A DNA stretch of 5,401 nucleotides, from the NCBI GenBank assembly GCA_902478825.1, contig CABSMK010000117.1, forward strand, positions 1 through 5,401, read 5' to 3'. Under the pieces are notes generated by a model that saw only the letters and a list, made by a program, of their open reading frames with translations, had not been told where the DNA came from and ran no database searches. The position numbers and the translations under genes are program-made. Source of the stretch: an uncultured Collinsella sp. GTDB lineage: Bacteria > Actinomycetota > Coriobacteriia > Coriobacteriales > Coriobacteriaceae. This document shows positions 1 through 5,401 of this stretch, one piece after another; within the stretch, counting starts at the first letter, position 1, and the number at the start of each line of letters is the position of its first letter.

Positions 1-934
1 CGCGCTCGTCGTGGCCGCCGCCCAAGCCGGCTCCGCGCTGACGTCCCACGGCATCGATCTCATCGATGAAGATGATCGACGGGGCCTGGGACTTGGCCTC
101 CTTAAAGAGGTCACGCACACGGCTGGCGCCGACACCTACGAACATCTCGACAAAGTCGGAACCCGAGATGCTAAAGAACGGCACGCCCGCCTCGCCGGCA
201 ACGGCCTTGGCCAGCAGCGTTTTACCGGTGCCCGGAGGGCCAACCAGCAACACGCCACGCGGGATCTTGGCGCCCAGCTTGCGATAGCGATCCGGATCGC
301 TCAAAAAGTCACGGATCTCCTCGAGCTCCTCGACTGCCTCGTCCACGCCGGCAACGTCTTCAAACTTGACCTTGGGGCGTGTGGCCTCGTTGGTCTTGGC
401 GTTGGTCTTGCCAAACTGCATGTTCCTGTTGTTGGCGCCCATCATCTGGCGCATAAAGTAGAACATGATGGCGATAAGGGCGATCGTCGGAAGCACACTC
501 ATCGCCAAGTCGCCCCAAAAATCGGGATCGTTGGTGTTGACGATGTACTTGGTATCGGGGTGCTCCGCCATGAGCTCGGCAAGCGAATCGGAGCCGACAT
601 AGGTCGAAGAGAAGCTCTTGAGCTCGCTCGTATCGCCCTTGTCCTTCTTCGTCTTCCAGTAATGACCCGTCACGCTTCCGTCTTGAACCGTATAGGTCAG
701 ATCTTCGACGCGATCCTGCTTGATGGCGCTCACCATCTCGCTCGTCGCGAGCTTAACGGTATTGCTGGAATTGGCAAAGCCGGAGCCCATGTTAAAGAAG
801 GCGTAGCCCAGAAGCGCGCAAGCCAAAATAAAATACAGCCAGCCCGTACGCGTGGGCTTCTTGCCTCCGGGCATCCCCGGGATCTTAGGCTCCCGGGGAG
901 TCTGGGAATTGTTGTCGTTACGGTCGTCGGGCAT
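1..934 (-). CDS. ftsH: ATP-dependent zinc metalloprotease FtsH, N-terminal 311 residues (truncated by window edge)
   Basis: FtsH is a membrane-anchored AAA+ protease that degrades misfolded membrane proteins and some short-lived regulators. Seen here: a polar Pro/Asn/Asp-rich cytoplasmic tail (residues 1-30); a first membrane helix at about 32-48; an extracytoplasmic FtsH-Ext domain (about 55-140); a second membrane helix at about 143-160; a KTNAKTNEATRPKVKFEDVAG linker into the AAA domain; Walker A GPPGTGKT (232-239); the pore loop MFVG (264-267) inside a conserved FVEMF..GASRVRDLF block; and Walker B IIFIDEID (287-294). The sequence stops at about residue 311, so the second region of homology, arginine fingers and HEXXH zinc site lie outside the window. 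The ATG at 934 follows the hpt stop by one base, and a GGAGG lies 12 nt upstream inside hpt, so expression is probably coupled to hpt. Identity is secure; the gene is partial only because the window ends. Confidence 0.98.
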   Translation of the reverse strand, partial: MPDDRNDNNSQTPREPKIPGMPGGKKPTRTGWLYFILACALLGYAFFNMGSGFANSSNTVKLATSEMVSAIKQDRVEDLTYTVQDGSVTGHYWKTKKDKGDTSELKSFSSTYVGSDSLAELMAEHPDTKYIVNTNDPDFWGDLAMSVLPTIALIAIMFYFMRQMMGANNRNMQFGKTNAKTNEATRPKVKFEDVAGVDEAVEELEEIRDFLSDPDRYRKLGAKIPRGVLLVGPPGTGKTLLAKAVAGEAGVPFFSISGSDFVEMFVGVGASRVRDLFKEAKSQAPSIIFIDEIDAVGRQRGAGLGGGHDER

Positions 935-935
935 C

Positions 936-1484
936 TTACGAATAAACCTCCGGTTTCAAAATGCCCAGATACGGAAGGTTGCGATAGCGCTCGGCATAGT
1001 CGAGGCCGTAGCCCACCACAAAGGCATCGGGGCAATGGGTTCCAACATACTTGGGCGTGATGGCCGAGACGCGGTCCTCAACGTCCTTCCACAGGAAGGC
1101 GGCGACCTCCAGAGAAGCGGGCTTGCGGCTCTCGAGGTTCTTCATCAGATACTTGAGCGTCAGGCCCGAGTCCAGAATGTCCTCGACGATCAGCACGTCG
1201 CGACCGCGGATGTCGATATCCAGGTCCTTAATGATACGCACGATACCCGAGGACTTCACACCGTCGCCATAGCTCGAAACAGCCATGAAATCGATGTTGG
1301 TCGGCAGCTCGATCTTACGCATCAGGTCGCCCATAAAGACCACGGCGCCGCGCAGGACCGCAATCAGCACCAGATCCTTACCCGCGTAGTCGCGCGTAAT
1401 CTCCTCGCCCAGGCGAGAGACGATACCGTCGATATCCTCCTGCGTGAACAGAACCTTCTCGATATCCGGATGTTGAGAAGCCAT
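936..1484 (-). CDS. hpt: Hypoxanthine phosphoribosyltransferase (182 aa)
   Basis: This is a cytoplasmic purine salvage enzyme that joins hypoxanthine (and usually guanine) to PRPP, giving IMP or GMP and pyrophosphate. The length of 182 residues is typical of bacterial Hpt. Visible motifs are LRGA (44-47), the flexible-loop SSYG (70-73), the PRPP-binding VEDILDSGLT (100-109) with its two acidic residues, and the purine-binding C-terminal block GYGLDYAERYRNLPY (158-172). A lysine in LWK (133) occupies the place of the base-contacting lysine of the family. The ATG at 1484 is preceded by AAGAAAGG at 6 nt spacing, supporting this start. The gene lies between tilS and ftsH as in Bacillus subtilis, where TilS and Hpt proteins have been linked to ftsH control (established knowledge). 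It probably starts an hpt-ftsH transcript from the promoter just upstream. Confidence 0.97.
   Translation of the reverse strand: MASQHPDIEKVLFTQEDIDGIVSRLGEEITRDYAGKDLVLIAVLRGAVVFMGDLMRKIELPTNIDFMAVSSYGDGVKSSGIVRIIKDLDIDIRGRDVLIVEDILDSGLTLKYLMKNLESRKPASLEVAAFLWKDVEDRVSAITPKYVGTHCPDAFVVGYGLDYAERYRNLPYLGILKPEVYS
947..951 (-). promoter_or_regulatory. Ribosome binding site of ftsH embedded in the end of hpt
   Basis: The minus strand reads GGAGG here, within the last codons of hpt and 12 nt before the ftsH ATG at 934. The spacing is longer than the usual 5-9 nt. Ribosomes terminating on hpt at 936-938 would sit next to the ftsH start, which may compensate through coupling (inference). No better in-frame ATG, GTG or TTG start is visible closer to this site. 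Confidence 0.6.
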
Positions 1485-1540
1485 GACAACCCTTTCTTGT
1501 GCTTATCGCCCACACACCGCCGTATGGACGCGAACTACAC

Positions 1541-1549
1541 ATTCTAGCA
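1541..1549 (-). promoter_or_regulatory. Extended -10 promoter for hpt-ftsH
   Basis: The minus strand reads TGCTAGAAT, a perfect TGn extension followed by a hexamer matching TATAAT at five of six positions. Transcription would start near 1533-1535, leaving a leader of about 50 nt to the hpt ATG. No good -35 hexamer lies at 16-18 bp; that interval is occupied by the inverted repeat 1550-1580, consistent with an extended -10 type promoter. Based on motif reading only. Confidence 0.5.
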
Positions 1550-1580
1550 GCGCACGGGGTAAATTTACCAGCCCGTGCGC
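1550..1580. repeat. Inverted repeat in the tilS-hpt gap, candidate operator or RNA hairpin
   Basis: Outer arms GCGCACGG (1550-1557) and CCGTGCGC (1573-1580) are perfect complements. Inside them lies a perfect 12-bp palindrome GGTAAATTTACC (1558-1569), with three unpaired bases AGC (1570-1572) on one side. On the minus strand the structure directly abuts the extended -10 element of hpt, covering the -35 region. It lacks a following U-tract, so it is unlikely to be a plain intrinsic terminator for tilS. It could be a repressor or activator site, or a hairpin in a tilS-hpt read-through transcript. Confidence 0.6.
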
Positions 1581-1631
1581 CATCAGCGCGGGAATACCGT
1601 CAACGTCGCACAGAATAGCAGGCGTGGGACG

Positions 1632-3170
1632 CTATTCCGCATCGACCACGCGGAGCAGATATGCCACGCGCGTTGCGGCCGTGCACTTAAAACGCTCGTC
1701 CGCGCGAACTCCGGCGACCCACACCACGGCACCCCCCGGCGCCGTCCTCACCATGGGCACGCCGGCGCGCTCGGAAACGGGAATGCGAGCCTCGCCTAGC
1801 AAATCGGATACTTTCTTGCTTCGGCCACTCATCCCTAACGGGCACATCACGTCTCCCGGCGCGGGACCGTCCACCCACAGGCGCGCCAATCGCGCCTCGG
1901 CAGGGATCTCGCCACGCGAGCCCGCCAGGATCCGCTCACTATCGCTGTCGGCAAAACCCAGGGCAGCCGCGTCTACCAAAGCTGTCACTTCCCCGGCAGC
2001 CGCAAGCTCACGGGCGCGGCGCACGATATCGCATCCCGGTTCAACAGCCATCGGTTCTGTGACCAGCATACGTCCCCCGCCCAACGGCAAACGACCGGGT
2101 ACGGTAACCCAGTCCGCGACCAGGCCCTCGCGAGCCGCCGGCGCCTTAAACGCCAGCATGCCAAACTCAATGCGTGCGTCAATCCCCGCCGGAAGCGTGA
2201 CCGAGCCGGTGCCCTCGGCAACGCAGGAAAGGACTCGCTCCACATGTCGCATCTCGGGACGAGCGTCCGGATCGATGCGCTTAATCGCCAGTCGCACGAT
2301 GCGCCGCGCGATTACCACCTCGGCCGCAGCCAGGCGCCTGGCATCGAGCACCAGTGCGCCCGCTGCCTCTTTGCGCAAACAGCTTCGAAACGCCTGTGCC
2401 GAAAGCTGAGACAAAAACGCGTCCTCATCGCCTAAGATCTCGCAGGCGGCGCCAATCGTCTTGCAGACGCTCGCGTTGCGCTGCGCCACCACTGGCATTA
2501 CTCGATGGCGCACGTAGTTTCGCAGATACGAGATATCCTCATTGCTCTCGTCTTCACGCCACGGCTGACCATGTACCTGTAGATAGCCCACGAGCTCGCC
2601 ATGAGTTAGGTCGAGCAAGGGACGTACCACGATATTCCTCCGGCGAGGAATGCTCGATAGGCCAGCGGGCCCCGAACCCTTAATCGCGTTCATCAAAAAC
2701 GTTTCCGCGCGATCCGAAGACGTGTGCGCGGTGCAGATACGAGCCGCCGTTCGCGGTGCCCCCGTCTGGGCGCAGAGCTCGCGAACATACCTCCGCGCCG
2801 CGGCATAGCGCACTTCGCGGGCCGCGGCCTCAATATTGCCCGACTCCCCATCAAAATAAGCGTGCTCCACGCACAGCGGTAAACCATATTTCGCGCAGAG
2901 CTCACGCACAAAGGCCTCGTCGCCATCGGACGCCTTGCCGCGCAGATGATGGTTTACATGCAGCACATGCAGGCGCTCGCGAGCAATGGGGGCAACACCG
3001 CGCCCGTCTTGGATATCCAGCTTTGATGTGCACGCCATAAGAAGCAGTGCCGTCGAGTCCGCGCCGCCTGATACCATGAGCACGACAGGAGCAGCCTGCT
3101 GCCTCGTTCGGGTCTCATCGACTGCCCCGGGCACGGCATGGTGTCCGTAATGCTGTGATACCGTAGGCAT
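1632..3170 (-). CDS. tilS: tRNA(Ile)-lysidine synthetase TilS (512 aa)
   Basis: TilS is an ATP-dependent cytoplasmic enzyme that attaches lysine to C34 of the CAU-anticodon tRNA-Ile, switching it from methionine to isoleucine identity and AUA decoding; it is normally essential. The N-terminal PP-loop ATPase motif SGGADS is at 34-39, followed by HVNHHLRG (71-78), AHTSSDRAET (148-157), GSGPAGL and RPLL (183-186), and the tRNA-contacting EDESN...RNYVRHRVMP block (206-226). A substrate-binding middle part follows. The C-terminal TilS domain has GDVMCPLGM..SKKVSDLL (439-458) and WVAGVRADERFK (484-495). The ATG at 3170 has a near-ideal GAGGAGG with GGAGG 6 nt away. At 512 residues it is longer than the common 430-470, with about 28 polar residues before the PP-loop strand. 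AHTSSDRAET departs from the usual AHxxDDQAET; D153 and E156 remain. Confidence 0.96.
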   Translation of the reverse strand: MPTVSQHYGHHAVPGAVDETRTRQQAAPVVLMVSGGADSTALLLMACTSKLDIQDGRGVAPIARERLHVLHVNHHLRGKASDGDEAFVRELCAKYGLPLCVEHAYFDGESGNIEAAAREVRYAAARRYVRELCAQTGAPRTAARICTAHTSSDRAETFLMNAIKGSGPAGLSSIPRRRNIVVRPLLDLTHGELVGYLQVHGQPWREDESNEDISYLRNYVRHRVMPVVAQRNASVCKTIGAACEILGDEDAFLSQLSAQAFRSCLRKEAAGALVLDARRLAAAEVVIARRIVRLAIKRIDPDARPEMRHVERVLSCVAEGTGSVTLPAGIDARIEFGMLAFKAPAAREGLVADWVTVPGRLPLGGGRMLVTEPMAVEPGCDIVRRARELAAAGEVTALVDAAALGFADSDSERILAGSRGEIPAEARLARLWVDGPAPGDVMCPLGMSGRSKKVSDLLGEARIPVSERAGVPMVRTAPGGAVVWVAGVRADERFKCTAATRVAYLLRVVDAE

Positions 3171-3198
3171 TTGCTTCCTCCTCTATTCGTCCGCACCC

Positions 3199-3204
3199 AT
3201 TGTA
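3199..3204 (-). promoter_or_regulatory. Candidate -10 hexamer for tilS
   Basis: The minus strand reads TACAAT (five of six matches to TATAAT) in the 48-bp gap between the divergent tilS and metallo-hydrolase genes. It would give a leader of about 20 nt containing the strong GAGGAGG site. No convincing -35 hexamer is seen at 16-18 bp, where the sequence overlaps the first codons of the divergent gene. Weak evidence, mainly position. Confidence 0.3.
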
Positions 3205-3218
3205 TCCTTTGGAATCTT

Positions 3219-4028
3219 ATGTCTCGTCTGCACCTTCATATCCTTGGCAGCGGCTCAAAAGGCAACTGCGCGCTCATCGAAGGCCCCCGGGGGCTCATCA
3301 TGATTGACGACGGTCTTTCTCGCCGCGAGACATTAAAGCGCATGGCAGAACTGGGACTCTCGGCAGACAACGTCTCGGCTCTTCTCATTACTCATGAGCA
3401 TTGCGATCACATCAAGGGTCTCGATGTCTGGTGCAAGCACTGGCACGGTCCCCTCTTTGCCAGCAGGGGCACACTTTCGAGCAAAGAAAATCTTTCGCAT
3501 CTGCCTGTCGAGGAATTCGACCCCGGTGACACCCTATCCATTGCCGGCATCCACGTGCAAACCTACTCAACATCACACGATGTCATAAATCCAATCGGCT
3601 TTCGATTCGACGCCCTCGATGATTCCATCGGCTTTGCTACCGACACCGGAGAGCTATCGAGCCACGCCATGAACACCCTCAAAGATTGTCGAGTCCTCGC
3701 GCTCGAAAGCAACCACGATGTGACCATGCTGCGCGAGGGAGAATATCCCCGCTTTCTTCAGGAGCGCATCCTGTCTGCAAGGGGACACCTCTCCAACGGC
3801 CAAGCCGCCGAAGCCGCGCGCGAACTTGTTACCGATCGCACCGAACAGCTCATTGCCATGCATATCAGCCAAGACAACAATCGTCCGAGCCTTACCGTCA
3901 AAAGCTATGCCAAAGCTCTAGCCGCAACCCTGGATGACGAGCTCGGCAGCTCCGCCACCCTTCTCCAAGGATCGCGAAAACTCTCGATACGCCCCGCAAG
4001 CCAGTATCGGCCAGCAACCATTCAATAG
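3219..4028 (+). CDS. yycJ: YycJ/WalJ-family metallo-beta-lactamase-fold hydrolase (269 aa)
   Basis: This is a cytoplasmic metal-dependent hydrolase of the YycJ/WalJ branch of the metallo-beta-lactamase superfamily; members have been tied to nucleic-acid processing and, in Firmicutes, to the WalRK cell-wall regulon. The opening LHILGSGSKGN (5-16) is the family signature. Metal ligands are visible as HEHCDH (59-64), H120 in TSHD, D142 in ATDTG, and H215 in MHISQDNNRP. ESNHD (163-167) and GHLSN (189-193) are also characteristic. No signal peptide or membrane segment is seen. The ATG at 3219 is chosen because the family signature begins there; its ribosome site (TTGGA, 5 nt away) is weak. An in-frame TTG at 3171 abuts the tilS start codon and would add 16 residues with no homology feel. 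walRK and htrA partners are not adjacent; the gene stands alone, divergent from tilS and convergent with hsp20. Its exact substrate is unknown. Confidence 0.92.
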   Translation: MSRLHLHILGSGSKGNCALIEGPRGLIMIDDGLSRRETLKRMAELGLSADNVSALLITHEHCDHIKGLDVWCKHWHGPLFASRGTLSSKENLSHLPVEEFDPGDTLSIAGIHVQTYSTSHDVINPIGFRFDALDDSIGFATDTGELSSHAMNTLKDCRVLALESNHDVTMLREGEYPRFLQERILSARGHLSNGQAAEAARELVTDRTEQLIAMHISQDNNRPSLTVKSYAKALAATLDDELGSSATLLQGSRKLSIRPASQYRPATIQ

Positions 4029-4043
4029 ACTGTCCTAAACAGC

Positions 4044-4077
4044 AAAAGGGGCCGGGAATCGCTTCCCAGCCCCTTTT
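4044..4077. terminator. Bidirectional intrinsic terminator between yycJ and hsp20
   Basis: A stem of AAAAGGGGC (4044-4052) and GCCCCTTTT (4069-4077) continues, after one C/A mismatch, into GGGAA (4054-4058) with TTCCC (4063-4067), closed by a TCGC loop. A-tracts and T-tracts flank the GC core on both strands, so the same hairpin can end the plus-strand yycJ (stop at 4028) and the minus-strand hsp20 (stop at 4111). Further T-rich sequence follows on the plus strand. Confidence 0.9.
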
Positions 4078-4110
4078 GTTGTCTTTTAATAGCGAAGAAC
4101 ACCAACGAAG

Positions 4111-4542
4111 TTATTCGATGGAGATCTTCGTAACGTTCTTCTTCTCGACGATCTTGGGAACCGTAACGGTCAGGATGCCGTCAGCGTACTTAGCCGAGAG
4201 GCCCTCGCTCGAAGCGTCCTTAAGATACACGCCACGCGTCGCGCTGTACGAGCTGAACTCCTTCTGCAGGAAGTTCTTGCCCTCGTTCTCCTCGTCTTCC
4301 TCGACATTCACGCTAATGGACAGACGACCCTCGTTAAGCTCGACATCGATATCGTCCTTGGCGACGCCGGTCAGATAAGCCTTGACCTCATAGCCATCGC
4401 CCTTATCCTCAACGTCAACGGGGAACGCCTTAGAGGCAATCGAGCTGTTCGCTAGGTCGCTCATATCATCAAACAGATCGAACAGCGAGCTTGCAGAGGG
4501 ACGAACGCCAAAAACCGAACGATAAGGAACCATGCTTGCCAT
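4111..4542 (-). CDS. hsp20: Small heat shock protein, Hsp20/alpha-crystallin family (143 aa)
   Basis: This is an ATP-independent holdase chaperone that binds unfolding proteins and forms oligomers. The 143-residue length is typical. A short N-terminal arm (FGVRPSASSLFDLFDDM) precedes the alpha-crystallin domain, about residues 40-130, beginning FPVDVEDKGDGYEVKAYLTG and ending in the hallmark A(118)KYADGILTVTVPK. The extreme C-terminus carries the oligomerising I-x-I motif (I140-S-I142). An acidic stretch EEDEENEG (81-88) lies in the loop between beta strands. The ATG at 4542 is chosen because AAAGGAG precedes it at about 8 nt spacing; the frame stays open upstream to 4677 but that stretch lacks homology and a ribosome site. 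The gene is monocistronic by layout: terminator downstream, divergent gene upstream. Stress control is expected, but no canonical CIRCE (HrcA) or HAIR (HspR) element is seen. Confidence 0.96.
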   Translation of the reverse strand: MASMVPYRSVFGVRPSASSLFDLFDDMSDLANSSIASKAFPVDVEDKGDGYEVKAYLTGVAKDDIDVELNEGRLSISVNVEEDEENEGKNFLQKEFSSYSATRGVYLKDASSEGLSAKYADGILTVTVPKIVEKKNVTKISIE

Positions 4543-4608
4543 GTTTACCACTCCTTTATAGGACTGCCGAGTCATCTTCCAGGTGACTGGGACTTCTTTT
4601 GACGCTCT

Positions 4609-4637
4609 TATATATGCCCACCCAGTGCTCATATATA
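4609..4637. promoter_or_regulatory. 29-bp AT-rich imperfect dyad upstream of hsp20
   Basis: Arms TATATATG.. (4609-4621) and ..CATATATA (4625-4637) pair at 11 of 13 positions around a 3-bp centre. It lies about 67-95 bp upstream of the hsp20 ATG. The arms contain TATATA and TATAAG hexamers that could serve as -10 elements on the minus strand, and two copies of ACTATAA (4643-4649 and 4667-4673, 24 bp apart) lie just beyond. It may be an operator overlapping the hsp20 promoter or, if transcribed, a leader hairpin. Which hexamer is the true -10 cannot be settled by reading. Confidence 0.45.
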
Positions 4638-4714
4638 CATCGACTATAAAGTTTTTTGAGTCCAGTACTATAAGCATATCTAAGTGCGTATGACTCAGGT
4701 TTTAGGAAGGTTAA

Positions 4715-4727
4715 GGTTCTTTGAACC
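4715..4727. repeat. Short dyad GGTTC-TTT-GAACC in the hsp20/orphan divergent region
   Basis: A perfect 5-bp dyad with a 3-bp centre lies about 170 bp from hsp20 and 90 bp before the plus-strand orphan gene. TTAAG (4711-4715) and CTTAA (4732-4736) flank it as a second, asymmetrically spaced pair. Short enough to arise by chance; listed because the 277-bp region from 4543 to 4819 has no gene and this is one of its few ordered elements. Confidence 0.3.
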
Positions 4728-4774
4728 AGAGCTTAAATACCGAGTATGTCCCCAGCTACAAATAACAAGGGGCT

Positions 4775-4780
4775 TACAAT
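4775..4780 (+). promoter_or_regulatory. Candidate -10 hexamer for the 4820 gene
   Basis: TACAAT (five of six matches) sits about 40 bp before the ATG at 4820, giving a predicted leader of about 33 nt. The -35 position (around 4752-4757) is poor. A TTGAAC at 4721-4726 is too distant to pair with it. Motif reading only. Confidence 0.3.
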
Positions 4781-4819
4781 GAGCGCGTACACGTTGTTGG
4801 TAACGAGCTAAAGGGCATC

Positions 4820-5287
4820 ATGGACGACCAAAACCAGAACAATATGTTTATGCCGACGCAGGGGGAAGATACTTCCACGCAGCCGCCACGGTTCCATCGC
4901 CCCCACATCTCGCAAGAGCCCATTAATGATCCGGAGCCCGAGTATGTGACGAGAAATCGATATCAAACGCTCGAGGATGCCCAAACGGGACGTAAACATA
5001 TGGGCGTCGCCTCGGGAGACCCTGTATATCTGAAAGACGCACCATTATCTAAAAACAGCGCAGCTAGTGATGAGCCGATGAAAGCATCCGCCGCTCATCA
5101 ACAAAGAGGTCCTCGACCAAAGCAAACCTTGACGCATTCGGCTCGCTATCTCGAAACGCCAAAACAGGGAAAATCAATCTTCGTTTCATCAAGTAAACGA
5201 CGCAAGCAGCATCGACTGACAATCCTGCTTTTGATCATTGCAGCCATAGCAGTTGCCCTTGTTATTCGTTTTATTTTCTTTAAATAA
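4820..5287 (+). CDS. Unrecognised single-pass membrane protein with C-terminal anchor (155 aa)
   Basis: I do not recognise this protein. Residues 1-125 are polar, rich in Gln, Asn, Pro, Ser, Asp and Lys and lacking predicted secondary structure motifs, suggesting a disordered region. A basic cluster SKRRKQHR (125-132) is followed by one hydrophobic helix (about 133-148) and a short tail RFIFFK. There is no N-terminal signal peptide. By the positive-inside rule the long part would stay in the cytoplasm with the tail outside, a tail-anchored layout. The ATG at 4820 follows AAAGGG at a close 4-nt spacing. By hand count GC is about 50% (209 of 420 bases, 4861-5280), lower than the tilS region. 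It is divergent from hsp20 with its own candidate promoter and no operon partner in view. The open frame of 155 codons with a coherent membrane end supports a real gene, but the function is unknown. Confidence 0.8.
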   Translation: MDDQNQNNMFMPTQGEDTSTQPPRFHRPHISQEPINDPEPEYVTRNRYQTLEDAQTGRKHMGVASGDPVYLKDAPLSKNSAASDEPMKASAAHQQRGPRPKQTLTHSARYLETPKQGKSIFVSSSKRRKQHRLTILLLIIAAIAVALVIRFIFFK

Positions 5288-5318
5288 AAGCTCAATACCA
5301 AAAAGAATTAAATCGTCT

Positions 5319-5341
5319 GGCGTAAATGAGTCATTTATGCC
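5319..5341. repeat. 23-bp palindrome downstream of the 4820 gene
   Basis: The core TAAATGA-G-TCATTTA (5323-5337) is perfect. It extends through one G/T mismatch to GGC (5319-5321) and GCC (5339-5341), giving 11-bp arms with one mismatch around a single central base. With almost no loop it suits a protein-binding dyad better than an RNA hairpin, although a G-U pair would keep the stem in RNA. It lies 31 bp after the orphan gene stop and just before the terminator. Confidence 0.6.
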
Positions 5342-5351
5342 CGGTAAACGC

Positions 5352-5382
5352 AAAAAGGGGGAGGCCGCGAGGCCTCCCCCTT
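5352..5382 (-). terminator. Intrinsic terminator, U-tract on the minus strand
   Basis: A perfect stem GGGGGAGGCC (5357-5366) and GGCCTCCCCC (5371-5380) with a GCGA loop is extended by AA/TT (5355-5356, 5381-5382). On the minus strand it is followed by five T residues (5352-5356), the classic terminator form. On the plus strand it is followed only by TTCTCAG, so it would be weaker there, though it may still serve the 4820 gene. The orientation implies a minus-strand gene entering from beyond 5401. Confidence 0.85.
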
Positions 5383-5401
5383 CTCAGTTCAAGCGTACGG
5401 C

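Noticed and set aside
11..1060. Long plus-strand open frame of 349 codons opposite ftsH and hpt
   Set aside because: It runs antisense to two securely identified genes across their conserved motifs, has no ribosome site and no recognisable protein features; it is a GC-driven shadow frame.
1550..1580. Intrinsic terminator of tilS
   Set aside because: The stem is good but no U-tract follows on the minus strand, and a promoter element follows at once.
1483..2409. Plus-strand open frame of 308 codons opposite tilS
   Set aside because: Its Ser/Arg/Ala/Thr-rich translation is typical of the antisense of a GC-rich gene, and the minus strand encodes intact TilS motifs throughout.
3171..3218. TTG start at 3171 for the metallo-hydrolase
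   Set aside because: It would abut the tilS start codon and add 16 residues before the family's opening LHILGSGSKGN motif, which fits the ATG at 3219.
4543..4677. 45-codon N-terminal extension of hsp20
   Set aside because: The frame is open but has no ribosome site, does not resemble Hsp20 N-termini, and covers the AT-rich control region; the ATG at 4542 has AAAGGAG correctly placed.
4650..4680. HspR-type HAIR element near hsp20
   Set aside because: Only one half (ACTCAA on the minus strand) fits; the other half matches poorly and the spacing is wrong for CTTGAGT-N7-ACTCAAG.

Overview
The window reads as an ordinary chromosomal housekeeping segment of a GC-rich, Gram-positive-type bacterium. 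The gene order tilS-hpt-ftsH is the classic Firmicutes/Actinobacteria arrangement. A WalJ/YycJ-type metallo-hydrolase, a class A-like Hsp20 and the overall base composition and codon choice fit Actinobacteria of the Coriobacteriia type (Collinsella-like). That taxonomic guess comes from recalled protein style and gene order, not from a search, so it is moderate at best.

Left half (1-3170, minus strand): tilS is followed by hpt and then by ftsH, which runs off the left edge after 311 codons. tilS has a strong ribosome binding site and starts at 3170. A 147-bp gap separates tilS from hpt. It holds a good extended -10 promoter for hpt-ftsH, directly abutted by a perfect-armed inverted repeat. 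hpt and ftsH are one base apart and probably translationally coupled. Together the three genes cover tRNA-Ile decoding (TilS), purine salvage (Hpt) and membrane-protein quality control (FtsH).

Middle (3171-4110): a 48-bp divergent gap leads into a plus-strand metallo-beta-lactamase-fold hydrolase of the YycJ/WalJ family. It ends in a strong hairpin shared as a bidirectional terminator with the convergent hsp20 gene.

Right half (4111-5401): hsp20 is on the minus strand. A 277-bp AT-rich divergent region carries several dyads and promoter-like hexamers. It is followed by a plus-strand gene for an unrecognised 155-residue protein with a long polar N-terminal part and one C-terminal membrane segment. 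After it come a 23-bp palindrome and a strong stem-loop whose U-tract faces the minus strand, implying a convergent minus-strand gene beyond the right edge.

No mobile element, CRISPR array, RNA gene or novel multi-gene system is visible. The least explained items are the membrane-anchored orphan protein and four non-coding dyads (1550-1580, 4609-4637, 4715-4727, 5319-5341).
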